64,000 bases of DNA from Meta bourneti (Eukaryota > Arthropoda > Arachnida > Araneae > Tetragnathidae): NCBI GenBank assembly GCA_933210815.1, contig OW119924.1, positions 99,711,750 through 99,775,749 of the forward strand. Direction: 5' to 3'. The position numbers were made by a program, and so were the translations under genes. This document shows, piece by piece, positions 53,401-64,000 of the stretch (its first letter is position 1; the number at the start of each line of letters is the position of its first letter). A model generated the notes under the pieces. The model did no database searches. It saw only the letters and a list, made by a program, of their open reading frames with translations, and was not told where the DNA came from.

Positions 53401-56400
53401 CTGTTGATGCAACATGATGTCTAACTGATGATACTTAAGTTTTTGCTTAAAAGGAATCATTTGTCTTAAAGTAGTTTTAGTATTTTACGCTATTGATTTG
53501 GATATTTAATTTTTCAAATACTGTTGCATTGAGGCAACTGTACATTGTTATTTTTCTAATGCCTGGCCAATTGAACATTACTCATTGTGGCTCTACAAGG
53601 GCGGATTTGTGAACCTTTTTGCTTTATCTTGCTTGTTCCTTTTTGCGCACCAGGGTTGGTCTAATGTTATATCTCACATACATAACACACATCCTAGGCA
53701 CAACCCTTTTATAGAAAGGCCACACATCATGTCAAATGGACAAATATCAGTGCCTTAGTCCAGATTCGAGCAAGGAATCTTTTGATGCAGAAGCCAGTAC
53801 CCTGACCACTAGACTGGTTTGTTGAATGACTAATTATTTGCCTTGCATTAATGAGTTATAGTTTAAAGCAACTTAGAAGAGATAGTTTTTAACTATTGAA
53901 ACATGTTTATAGTTTTTGCATTGTTTTATTTTAAATTTTCCTTTTTGCTTTGCAATTAGCTTTTATGAATCTAACTTAAAAGCACTATTTTTATACTACA
54001 TTTTTCTTTTTCAGCTGTGAATGTTCTCTGTCACTCGCATGCACAGCTTTTGGCTACCAGTTTTGTGTCCCAGTCAAAGCTGAAACATACAAACTTTATG
54101 AGCTTAAGTGACTCAGAATACAGATGTTCACTATGTTTTAGTTATCAGAATTTCATTTCTTTCAATCAAATTTCTTTGAAACAATGGAATTCTGATTTAA
54201 GCATGTCAGATTATGTACATGATACTTGCGATATTGGTCTCCTGTTAAAGTGCTGTGACAGTCCCAGCATTCGTACGCTGGACACATCCAAGGTTCAGAT
54301 ATTGAAATGTCGATCAAACAGCAATCCCTGTTACAGATTCCACAGATCAAAGTCGCAAAGTACCTCAAGAAGACTATTTATTGATGTGCCTGGTGGAGGT
54401 GAGTTAAAAAATACAGGCGCCACAACAAAATTAAGGAACTTTCAATTGAACTCTGGTGAAAAATTTGAAAATATAGAAAATAATGAACTTCAGAAGCATG
54501 TTCTGTATGTTCAAAGGTATGGGGGAGCCACTCTTTTGTTGCTTCTAAACAAAGCATATGATGAAAAGGTGATAAATTATTTGGTAAGAAATTTTATCTT
54601 TTTGTATGAAACCTTCAATGCAATTTAGTTTTTCATGTATTAATTACATTTGAACTATGACTTATTGTCTTATATTTGATTCAGTTATCTAACATAAAGA
54701 ATTATGTTTGTTATTTTTCTCTAAATCAGTGGTTCTTAACCTTTTTAGTGATCAGCACCCTCTTGAATCTATAAATAAGTTCTTACACCCCCTGAAAAAT
54801 ATTTCTATTTCTTTATTTAGGAAATTACTTCTATTGCAAGATAATTTATTTTTTGAAAAATAAACACATATTTACATATACACACAACACATCTCAATTT
54901 TTAATGGCTATGTTGTTTATTCATAATAATATTTTTTAAGTGAGGCTCCTTTTTTGAAAGAGCCAAGTGTAAGTCATCACTTGCATTTAAGTGATTTCTG
55001 GCTTTTGTTTTTATGTGCAAAAGTGATGAAAATCCCATTTCACACAGGAGGTGGTGGCAAATGGTAAAAGTGTCTGCAATACTGCTTTTGCCAACTGGGG
55101 ATGTTTCTAACTGGGTACACCAGAATTGTTCTAAGTCCAGTTTTTCAAATTCCATTTGAATACTTGCATTGGCTCATATTTCAATAAGATTGTCTTTTAT
55201 TAAATCACTGTCGTCCATCGAAACTTCTCTTGCACCCCTGGAAATGCTTTCTCACACACACCCCGGTTAAGAACCACTGCTCTAAATGATAACATATTTT
55301 ATTTTATTTCTCCATATTGATAATTACTTTAATTAGTATCAAACGAAATGAAAATTCTAGATAATACCTATCATTTATACACATGGTTAGATATTGTAGC
55401 ACAATTCAAATTATAAGTATTCTCTAAATTTTTATTTAGTTTATTACTGATTAGAAAGCAATCACCAATAAAGAGATGTAAAATAGAACATAGTATAGAA
55501 AAAGATAAAAAATATCTCTAAAAAGTGTTGTCTACTAACACGGAATAATTCATTCCAATTAAGGTACCATAGCATCCTCGATTTCTTCTGCAATAATTCA
55601 AATTATTGGTAAATTTGTAACTAAAAGTATACCTTCTATTTAGTCTACAATAAAAATTTCGCTCTGGTATTAATGTTTATATTCTCATCACCATGTTGAA
55701 GAAATAACTAATGATGTTTATTGATGCTTGCATTTTGTTGCTTTTCAGTGGAATTGTGGTTTTACTGTTCTGAGAGACTTGGAATTTGATTCTGAGAAAC
55801 AACAGTGTGAGGATGTCTTTGCCTTCATCGATCCATCATTTCATGTTTTGCTCTATAATCATGTACAAAAGATTTTGAAAGGTAAGAAATTATCTCATGC
55901 TTGAAATTTGTTGCAGAATGTTCAGTTTCTGTGAATTTTAATGTTAGGAACATATGCTAAAACTACAGACTGAAAGTTTTGTTTTGGGGATTAGAAATTG
56001 AGAGTTTTTCTAATATCTGCTAATATACTATTTTAAAGTAGGTGATTAGAAAGGTAGTTTTATTATCAAATACATTATTTTTTATCGAAATAGATGATTA
56101 AAAACCCATAGTTTTTGGATTTCTGATCTCAAAACTATTTTCCCACAATTTTCATTTAAAATTACTTATGATCTCTACTTTTGTAAGAGTTGCAAGAGCT
56201 CCTTTATATCCCTTACTTTTCTGCTAAGCTTGGATTTATGAGTTCAATTAATTAGTGCACATCTCTTTGAATTTTTAAAACTTTCGAACTATTACAAAAG
56301 ATATTTGTTCTTATGTTCAAAAATTGTGCTCAAATGAAAGGATTGTTTACGTGAACGTCGCACAGATATCCTTTCTACACTTTTTAAAAGTAGAAAAAGT

Positions 56401-59400
56401 ATCAGATCTATATTTTTGTGAGTTACACTCTAGCTTCCACTTTAGTGTATTCTTAACGGGATGAAATGTTTAATTAACTGTGCACTGCATTTTTCTTTCC
56501 AGTCATAGAATTCCCGAATAATCCAAATTTAGTTTTTTAAAGTTTTATCAACTAGTTAAATGTGTAAAATGCTATTTTCATACATTTTCGTTATATTTAC
56601 TGCACAATACAAATATTAAACCAAATTTTTCTACATTTAGAATATCCACCCTTCCCATCCTTACTTCTCACTGAAAAGCTTGCCAGAGAATCCATTCAAG
56701 ATATTCAACAACAGTTTCTCAATGATCCATACTTCAAGATGATATGCCTTCTGTAAGTACATTGGTTTCTAGAATTTGCTTAAAAAGTATTTTAATGCAA
56801 GAAAATAGACTGCAAATCCATGATAAAGCTGAATTTTTTCTATAAAAATGTATATTCAAAATATATAAATTCCTTCCTGTTTGAGGGCCGTGGTAGCCCA
56901 GTTGGAAGAGTAACGAACTGGTGTACAAAGGGGGCTGGTGCATCTTAAATCTGTCATGGCCTCAAATGTCCTCACGTTGGCATAATGTGGAAGTTTGGAG
57001 AGTGAAGTGCCAGCTCAAGTGTGACCTCGTCATCTGATCATGGTTCAAAATTACATGGTGGTGTTCTTGGATCTTTCCCTTTGGGATTGATCCCGAACCA
57101 TCACCAATAGCCCGTATTGTTGCTCCAGTGTGATGTTAGTTATAAATACCAAATACCTTCCTCTTTGAATGTAGACTGAATTTCACTATGCAAATTCTGC
57201 TGAATAAAATTAGTTTTGGACAAAAGATGTATTGAAATGTTATGCAGACATTTTAATGTTAAAACAGAATTTGGAAGAGTGTCTTCATTATTTTGGCTCT
57301 GAGGGCCACATAAATAAATTTAAAAGCTTTCCTGAGATGCACATCTGAAGACACTTAAAGAATCGCATGGGGATAACGTCTTTTAATTAAAGCTATCCGA
57401 AAAGCTTCTATTACCTAAACCCATTTGCTGACAATATAGTACTTTGTACTTCATGACATGGGACAATACCAATATTTTTACAGAACTATATCGATGGTAA
57501 AATCCATTGACAATTAAGTACATAACAGAGGGTGAATATTCATTACACCGGAAATGTGAAACTTGACATTGATTTTTGCTTAACTAAAAATTCAATATTA
57601 GGTATAACCTGAATTATATATATCACGATTCACAAAGAATCCTTCACATTTTTTCTCATGTTTTTGATTTTGTATTCTTGATTCTACTGCTGCTCACTTA
57701 TGTAATGACTGTCAAGCGTCAAAGTCATAAATAATATATTTAGTTTTTATGCATACTTTTCTTTGGCCAAATAGTTGGGAAGGTTTAAGAGTTCCACAAA
57801 ATAATTTAGCATCTATTCCTCTTAATAGAATAGGGCATGAAAGGCTGCTTGAGTGGTGTTGGGTCCTTTTTTGATAATTGATATGTGAAGTTTGAATGTA
57901 AGGACTCCAACGGCAGTAATCCATCGTATAGTGGAAGAAAGACGTAATTAGTAGTGACCAAACTTACACTAACCCTGCTCGCAATACTGTGTGAAGAGAT
58001 GACTTGGATATCTCAGTTCATCAGTTAACACTTAAACAACATCATGTCAATTGATAAAAATAAATTGGTAAAGAAAGATAATTCACAGTTAAAGATTAAC
58101 AAGACAGTTTATTTAACAAAGGAAAAATAAGGTAATATTCTTGAGTATATAATTGCACATAAATCATAATCACACAGATTAATTCATTCTTAAGCATTGA
58201 AATTATAAAGGTGATGCCATAACAGAGATAAGAAAAAATGAAAGATTGAAAAGTCGTGAAGGAACAAACATCAAGGAAATTTAAATTAAATGACTGGGTG
58301 TAGCATGGACATGACATCCTAAGAACTACATGTCAGTGGAGTTAACTCCTGTAAATTTATAAATGAAATATGCTTATCCACTCGGGGCCCCATCTTTCTG
58401 CTACTCAGTAACGAACGCTGGCTGGCTCATTGCTCGTTTACATCCTCCTGGGTCTGGAAACTTGAGGCAGAAGAGAATGCTTTGCCCCTTTCGGTGCTAT
58501 TTATTTGCTTCCTTTTGGGGATTGTTAATTGGGGTAGTTAGGTCTTCCTGATTCGTTGTTCCAAACTAGCTTGTCTGTAACTTGTCAGGAGGAAGCACAT
58601 GGTGGACTTTCTAGAAGATTTCCTGAATTTTTAATGAGTCACTGGAGCAAGGGAGAAGAAAGGAAGGGAAAAAACAAACAAAATGGCATCACTGATTTCG
58701 CAGCTGGCACCCTGCGAATCTGATTGAAGTGGTGTGTCCGTGAATTCGGCACACAGCAGTAGTCCATGGGTTGAAGAAAAAATTCTGTACCTTTGTAAGA
58801 ATTCTTTCAGTAAATCCAGGAAAATTATATTTTTGCTATTGAAGAACATGATATATCTGTACCCCAGAAGTAAACTGTAGTAAGTCCATTTTTGGCAGTT
58901 TGAGTTAGATCAACAACTCTACATAAAAATGTGCTCTATCTAAGTAAAGTGTGGTAACTGTCAGGGACTTCTATTCTGAATTAGTGATGATTAGAACGAC
59001 CTATGTCCATGTTGTTCCATTTGTAAAAAGTTAGTTTTTTCACTTTCTTGAAAAGTAGGCAATTTGGACTCACGACACTTTAACTCTGGAGTACAGATAT
59101 TGTGTTTTATGCTCTCAAATCTTTTTTTAGCTATTTTAAGAATAGTCTTAGGAGAAGAGTTTATGCAGGGCATTTTGTTATTTTTCAAATTCCTTTCCTT
59201 GATTTATGCATCACAATTTCTTAAACTACAGCTTGTAGTCTATACTGTATTTTAAAGTTTTTAGAAATAAAAGTTAAAATTTTCAATTTTCCAACATAGG
59301 TCGAAAAACCAAGGTATCTTTGCATTCCAAAAAGACCAGTATTCTGCCTTTTATCTTCAACCAGAAGTCAATTCAAGAAAACCTGAATCACTCTATAGTT

Positions 59401-59453
59401 TGAGTTCAAAAGCCGCTAAAAGACTTGGAAAGCACTTTAAAATCACTTTATAA
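44429..59453 (+). CDS. HPS4: Hermansky-Pudlak syndrome 4 protein homologue (11 exons, complete)
   Basis: Subunit of BLOC-3 (HPS1-HPS4), the exchange factor for Rab32/Rab38 in biogenesis of lysosome-related organelles; cytosolic and membrane-recruited. Exons: 44429-44518, 45200-45340, 47979-48086, 48914-49048, 49644-49735, 49819-49888, 52435-52981, 54015-54583, 55749-55881, 56641-56752, 59300-59453 (TAA). Junctions are GT-AG and in phase; 2,151 nt, 716 aa, close to the vertebrate length of about 700. The start ATG is the first after an in-frame TAG at 44402-44404. Residues 1-210 form the N-terminal longin-like (CHiPS) region: YDTTY, YFFPSQ, LCCQLAGV, a Phe-rich segment FLCGIFCFYHGS. Residues 213-500 (exons 7-8) are a Ser/Lys/Cys-rich, poorly conserved linker. 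Exons 8-11 hold the C-terminal longin-like part (HVLYVQRYGGATLLLLL onward). Assignment rests on the N-terminal pattern, overall length and domain order; CCZ1 was the main alternative but its length and C terminus fit less well. Confidence 0.88.
45341..47978 (+). other. HPS4 intron 2
   Basis: 2.6-kb AT-rich intron. A phrase CACCAAGTTTCATCAAAATC near 46959 resembles RTE LINE 3' regions, and a SINE-2 tail lies at 47070-47125. Nothing else is supported. Confidence 0.4.
47070..47125 (+). mobile_element. SINE-2 tail fragment
   Basis: CTTGTGTTTGGCACAGC, then a TTGGCTTTTGCACC segment and CATAAAACCC, in the order of the SINE-2 3' end. The remainder of the element is missing. Confidence 0.5.
50290..50734. 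mobile_element. Putative 0.44-kb MITE with CATTCCTCACTT ends
   Basis: The left end CAGGCATTCCTCACTTCACA and the right end, inverted ATTCCTCACTTAACAAC, are inverted terminal repeats of about 20 bp; the sequence inside the right arm (AACAATCGGTCAGACTTACG inverted) resembles Tigger-like ends. No clear target duplication was fixed. It lies in HPS4 intron 6. Confidence 0.6.
50735..52434 (+). other. HPS4 intron 6, distal part
   Basis: AT-rich intron sequence with no recognised gene, repeat family or RNA gene. Confidence 0.5.
53105..53328 (+). mobile_element. SINE-2 copy c, full length
   Basis: A-box-like TGGCTAAGTGGG, B-box-like GATTCGATTCC, the CTCCCTGGGTGTATTTCTCTC body and the GCATGGCCAAATATGGCTC tail ending in an A-rich stretch. 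It is flanked by a 14-bp duplication, CCCATGCGATATCT at 53091-53104 and CCCATGCAATATCT at 53329-53342 (one mismatch). Reference copy of the family; located in HPS4 intron 7. Confidence 0.9.
53600..53823 (-). mobile_element. SINE-3, third tRNA-derived SINE type
   Basis: On the minus strand, from 53823, the sequence reads CTAGTGGTCAGGGTACTGGC (A-box-like) and then GCTCGAATCTGG (B-box-like), spaced as in a tRNA, followed by a body unrelated to SINE-1 and SINE-2. It is the only copy in this window, so the 3' limit is a guess. Confidence 0.55.
54727..55279 (-). mobile_element. 553-bp deletion derivative of a hAT transposon
   Basis: Ends CAGTGGTTCTTAACC and its exact inverse GGTTAAGAACCACTG, with an exact 8-bp duplication CTCTAAAT at 54719-54726 and 55280-55287. 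It retains the last part of a transposase gene. Located in HPS4 intron 8, opposite to the host gene. Confidence 0.94.
54901..55240 (-). pseudogene. C-terminal remnant of hAT transposase (hATC dimerisation region)
   Basis: The minus strand encodes FEKLDLEQFWC, then a segment with LCEMGFSSLLHIKTKARN and DLHLALSKKEPHLKNII, the pattern of the C-terminal hAT dimerisation domain in the Charlie/ZBED5-like group. The open part is 84 codons; a TGA breaks the frame about 8 codons upstream of it. All upstream transposase sequence, including the catalytic core, is deleted, so the element can only have been mobilised in trans or deleted afterwards. Confidence 0.85.
56885..57155 (+). mobile_element. SINE-1 copy e, B-box deleted
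   Basis: Head and body as in other SINE-1 copies, but sequence between GTAACGAACT and GTGTACAAAG, which holds the B box in the reference copy, is missing (about 45 bp). Flanking 13-bp duplication: CCTTCCTGTTTGA at 56872-56884 and CCTTCCTCTTTGA at 57156-57168 (one mismatch). It lies in HPS4 intron 10. Confidence 0.88.
57169..59299 (+). other. HPS4 intron 10, distal part
   Basis: No gene recognised. From about 58360 to 58760 the G+C content is clearly higher than in the flanks, which may mark an unclassified transposon or LTR; no matching terminal repeats were found. Confidence 0.4.
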
Positions 59454-62400
59454 CTCTTTATGTACAGAAGTAAAATTGCTGCAATTTATCCATGCTTTTG
59501 AAAAGAAACTAAAAAAGTGTTTTTTTGCCCAGTGAACAGAGTTAAATGTTGATTCATGGAAGTTAAATATTTTAAAGGATGAAACATGTTTATTGTAATT
59601 GAATTTGAATCAAACCAAACTTATCTTGAAATTCTGTGATATTTAAACTGATATTTTATGAGATACTTTGTTATAAAAACAAATATTCATATAAAGCACT
59701 ATTTTCAAAAATCATTTTATATTTTATGCATAGTATACTGCGACATTAGTTAGAGCTTTATTATATGCTATTATTTCTGGTTGTATATATATTTGCTGGA
59801 TTTGTAGAAAGTCTGACCATCAACTCTTAAGAAAATATAAATTTTTGCTTATTTCTCAGATACTTGTTGATGTACTTTAGTGTCCATAGTAGAAGGGACT
59901 TATTAGGCCCTTCACCAAAGAGAATATTCCACTCGGAATTTTTCTATAAATATACTAAAATTATCAATGAAGTTCAGGAACTCATTAAGATGTCTTTAAA
60001 TTTCATAAGTAAAAAATAGATAAAAAAGGTTGGTGAATTAGCATCAGGTCTCGATCAATTTACCATCTGATTACAGTAGTAATATGTGTCATTAAGTATA
60101 TTCCGTTTCACAATACAATATTTGAATACCATAATGCTTTTAATGTTCGATGTATTCTGCAAGCAGTGTGCACTTTCATTTTGTTTAAAAATTTATTTTA
60201 ATATAGAGTAAAATGTGATATTACTTTTTAGTACTTTGGTAAAATATAAATTATACATTTATACAAGGAGGAATAACACTTTTAATCCCTAGTGCACTAT
60301 ATGGTGAAGCAAAGTACTACCAGTGAATTCAAAATATGATCCGTCCAAAAAGTTATCACGAGTGAAATACTAGATGCTTTTAATATTTCTTGTCGATTTT
60401 TTCGCTTGGGGAGAGTATTTATGCAGCGCTACTACCACATGATCGAAGGAAAAGGTCAGCAGACATATTGCTACTGTATTTTCGTGTGTTGGGTATCTGT
60501 AAGATTTTGGTTCTTCCATTTTGGCGACTAAGTCATAGTTTCAGGTTCATACTCAGACCAAGAATTGATAATTATTTCCGAATGCTTTTTAAAATTATCG
60601 TTTTAACACAATCATGTCTTGTTCAGTTGAAAGCACTTTTAAGTACAGATTTCGCCGATGCACATCTGATACGCAAATTGTCCATGGGATTCATCTGAAC
60701 TGGATTGCAACTAATGTTAGTTTTCGGATAACTCATATCAATAATTTGATGATTGTCTGATACAACTGCAACAGGTTTGATAATCTTTTCACTTATTGTG
60801 GGCTGCCTCAGACTGTTCGCTACTCTAATAAGTTCACGAGCATCTAAAAATATTTATATCTTTCATAAAGTTATGTATGAGAGACTCACACAAACCTCAC
60901 CATAGTCTTTTTACAACTTTTTGATTTCCTTTTTGCAAATTCCTTGATCAAGTTTCTGAAACATGTGAAAATCTGACAAGCAATTTCATCAATGCAAGAA
61001 AAAAAGCACTATTATAAAATAACCAAGAGCTAGAGGCGTGGCTCATGTCACTTGGATGCTAGATTCCAAGGTATCTGCCAAACCAATTTCTTTTATGTTG
61101 TACAGTTTTGCAGTCACCCTAGAGACTTTATGTCAGACCTCATGATATTCATACACTATGTAAAACTTTAATCATCTCTATACTCTGTTTCACCTTTAGA
61201 AAATATCATATTTACCGAATGAGTCTTTTTGCACTACATCACTAATTAATTATACTGTCTCATTTTAGTTACCCCCATTCTCATCCAAATACCAAATTTT
61301 TACTATTTGCTTTGTTGTTTTCAACAAGAATTGCTTGTTTGCTGTATTAGTATTTAACTTATATATTTATACAAACGCATGCATTTACTGATGCTTGTTT
61401 ACATAGAAAGCCTTTGTTTCTTTTGCATTACTCGAGGCAAAACAATCGGCAACCATTGGTATAAGCAAAGTTGTCATAGTCAATTAAAACTGATACATTT
61501 AGCTAGCATGCTAATGAATAATGCAGTAGACTCTTGAATTTTATTAATTTAGAAACAAAAGGCGAAAATCTATATTAAAAGATAATTTTTTACCAAAAGT
61601 CAATATTTTCCCTTTTTTTTATTTTTTAAATCGCACTCGTGGAAATTAGCGAAACAAGTAAAATTATTTTACACTGAATATCTATACTTTTCTGTTCCAT
61701 AATGGAACCTTTATGTGGACTGAAGAGCAGATTATTTATCATTCCCTTTATTAAGAAGTCTACTTTAACTTTGTGAGTGGAATGTGTATAGTTATTTATA
61801 AGTTTTCCTCACCTAGACTTATGATATCTCATCACTGAATTTTTGAAATTATATATTTTTTATTTTTGTTATTTGTTTAAATGTTTCATAAAAAATGTAT
61901 TCATTTTCCTGCATGTTTAAATGCTAAAATGTAAATCCCAGTGATTTATTTTTCATCACTTTTACACTTTGATATTTTAAATAAAATGTATTTTTATAAT
62001 GATGTGAAGTACTTATTTTATGTTATATAATCACACAAGATTTGTTCAAATTTTTGATATAGCTTAATATTGAAGAATTTATTTATACATGCGCTGAAAT
62101 GTTAGTTTTGTTAGAATTGTGCTTTTTATATAAATTTATTGCATTGATAATTTGACTGCTTAAAACTAATAAAATTTTATGTTGTTTAAAAGTTTTCATT
62201 TCTTACAAGTCTCAATTAACAATTCTTTGTATTTTCTTTGATTTCCAAATATTTTAGTACACTATAAATATATTTTCTAATTTGTGTGTAAAATCCTCTT
62301 CCTTATGTAACAATGGTAGCATTTAGTGAATGGTAGTTTTGAATATTTCACAAATATACTTTAATCTAATAACCTGTTTCCTATTATGTGACTTTTTACT

Positions 62401-62860
62401 GAATACATTATTATGTTGTCTCTAAAATTATTCACACAAAAGCATCTATCTTGATCAATGCACACATTTTAAAAATACTTCAAAGTATTTACACTAAAAA
62501 ATTTATTTTAATCAGAAATTGATTAATTCTTCATTTTATATGAGTGAATATCGGTCTTCATTTATCAGATTGATAATTAAGAATGATAATCAAATTATTA
62601 TTGTCCCATCACTAAAGTATTTGCAGTATAGAATATTTCTAAATGTTTTCACTGGTTTAGATTCTGACTTCCAAACTATTCTATTCTGGGTAAACATAAA
62701 CAAGAGGATATTTTGAAAGAGGTACTAGAAGGCAACATGAGATAGCCATTTTTTTAGACATTCTGAAGAATCAAAAGGTAAAATTATATAGGCAATTTTT
62801 TTATATAGGCAAATTTGCATCTTCTGTTTGAGAGGAATGTCTTGCTTTCCTTGAAATTTT
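59454..62860 (+). other. HPS4 3' UTR and downstream sequence
   Basis: AT-rich, without recognised exons of another gene. Canonical poly(A) hexamers first appear at 61980-61985 and 62168-62173. Open stretches such as 60390-60698 lack any recognisable domain and look like chance. Confidence 0.5.
61980..61985 (+). terminator. Candidate HPS4 polyadenylation signal
   Basis: First canonical AATAAA that I find downstream of the HPS4 stop, about 2.5 kb away; a second lies at 62168-62173. A long AT-rich 3' UTR would be implied unless a variant signal nearer the stop is used. Confidence 0.25.
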
Positions 62861-62861
62861 G

Positions 62862-62908
62862 GCACAGCCAAATATGGCCCTTGCGCCATAAAACTCTGAA
62901 ACCAACTA
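62862..62908 (+). mobile_element. SINE-2 tail fragment
   Basis: GCACAGCCAAATATGGCCC followed by GCCATAAAACTC, matching the 3' end of SINE-2 copies; the rest is missing. Confidence 0.6.
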
Positions 62909-64000
62909 ACCTTGAAATTTTGATTTCTCATTAATATTTACTTTTTTAGTAGTAATTTTGACCATTAACTTGTGACATCTGCTTCAGTAGAAACTTCTAA
63001 ATTTCCTAGAAATTGTAAGTTGGTCTCATAAATGTTTAAATCTTTTAAATAGTAATTTCTGGAAAAAAATTAAACCTCAATTGTTAAACTTTTAGTTTGA
63101 ATTTTTGGATGCAAACAGCTAGGTTTTAAATAAAGATAACCTGATGGTATATAAAATTGTAAGAATTTATTTTACAAAAATATAGCATGCTTTATGAGAA
63201 AATAGATACACAAATCTGCAGACATTTAATAATAGTGTGCAAGGGAATGTAAAATTTAATAATCTCAAATCGAATGGAATGTTTATTGCTCATGGAATCG
63301 TTTATGATGCCTTATTACTTCTAATATTTTTAGAACATGTTGAAATTCAAATTGACATGTATGAGGTTTATTTAAGCTTACCTAGCTTTCTTTGTCAAAC
63401 TAGCACAGATTGTAGATCTAGGTTACCGTTCCATAGACGTTATCAAGCAGTAATAATTACATATATATATTTTCATATATTACAATTAAGACTTACTTTT
63501 CATTTTAATGTGGCATCTATAAAAACTCATGTATCTACATTAGGTTTAGTACAAATGCTTCATTCTAAACTCTTCAAATAATGTCATTTATTTTGTCTAA
63601 TATCCTTGTGATTATTAACTATGACAGTGATTATTTATGATTATTAAACTATGATAGTGTGCAGAAGCATCTGTGCTAGTTGAAGCACATATCTTTTATC
63701 TGTATATTTTTGATTGAGATAATCTGATCAGCTTTAAGTTTAAAATTTTTAATTTCTAGCGAAAAGTGGCAATTTAATCTATTTTTAAATATGTATAAAT
63801 ATTAAAGAAGGTGGCAACCTTTTTTCAGCAAATCAGCTGTCAGCAAGTAAACATTTTTTTTTACAGAACATAATGTCAAAATAGTTCTCTAAGTAAGATG
63901 AATTGGATTTTTATGAGAGGTTATGTAATTAGAATTGTAAAAACAATAAAAATGTCTAGTAAAATCTGATATATGATATTTTGTTTGCCTTGTATCTAAA
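62909..64000. other. Terminal AT-rich flank
   Basis: No feature recognised in the last 1.1 kb; an open stretch at 63237-63581 has the Ile/Leu/Phe-rich composition of random AT-rich DNA. Confidence 0.5.

Noticed and set aside
60390..60698. Open stretch of about 100 codons downstream of HPS4
   Set aside because: No recognisable domain, no good start context and no splice-linked neighbours; consistent with chance in the 3' flank.
63237..63581. Open stretch of about 114 codons near the window end
   Set aside because: Amino-acid composition (Ile, Leu, Phe, His) is that of translated AT-rich DNA and no motif is visible.
1..64000. CRISPR arrays, operons, bacterial-type features or rRNA
   Set aside because: None seen; the window is spliced animal nuclear DNA and repeats are dispersed transposons, not regularly spaced arrays.

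Overview
This is AT-rich (by eye about 70% A+T) eukaryotic nuclear DNA from an animal, most likely an arthropod and plausibly an arachnid or spider. Reasons: short exons with canonical GT-AG introns, three conserved animal genes, a TMX2 protein resembling arthropod versions, and abundant tRNA-derived SINEs plus Tc1, mariner, hAT and pogo-like elements. The spider guess rests only on general resemblance of the main SINE to repeats I associate with orb-weaving spiders; it is an inference.

Layout. 446-26340 (+): 25 coding exons of DHX37, the DEAH-box helicase of ribosomal small-subunit biogenesis (fly kurz, yeast Dhr1). The window holds 1,130 codons plus the stop; only the first few dozen residues lie upstream. 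26341-31841 is an intergenic stretch without a recognisable gene. 31842-43744 (-): eight coding exons of TMX2, an ER-membrane thioredoxin-like protein of 277 aa. 44429-59453 (+): eleven coding exons of HPS4, a BLOC-3 subunit of 716 aa. TMX2 and HPS4 are divergent with 684 bp between start codons, so a shared promoter is likely. 59454-64000 is the HPS4 3' UTR and flank with no further gene seen.

Exon phases agree at every junction I built, so all three genes look intact within the window. Nothing in the sequence suggests that the three act in one pathway: ribosome biogenesis, ER redox/calcium biology and lysosome-related organelle biogenesis respectively.

Most of the remaining structure is mobile DNA in introns. 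SINE-1 (five copies, four with target-site duplications) and SINE-2 (several copies and tails) are tRNA-derived. A near-intact Tc1 element with one internal stop sits in a DHX37 intron. Two hAT derivatives each have perfect 8-bp duplications. There is a 274-bp TA-flanked MITE, a decayed mariner between two inverted SINE-1 copies, a decayed Tc1, a LINE RNase H fragment beside an unusual 48-bp hairpin, and a 0.5-kb inverted-repeat element built from a short repeated motif. I found no convincing previously undescribed biological system; the most puzzling pieces are the inverted-repeat element at 35.2-35.8 kb, the hairpin at 17.2-17.4 kb and a decayed Cys-rich coding region at 37.4-38.6 kb.
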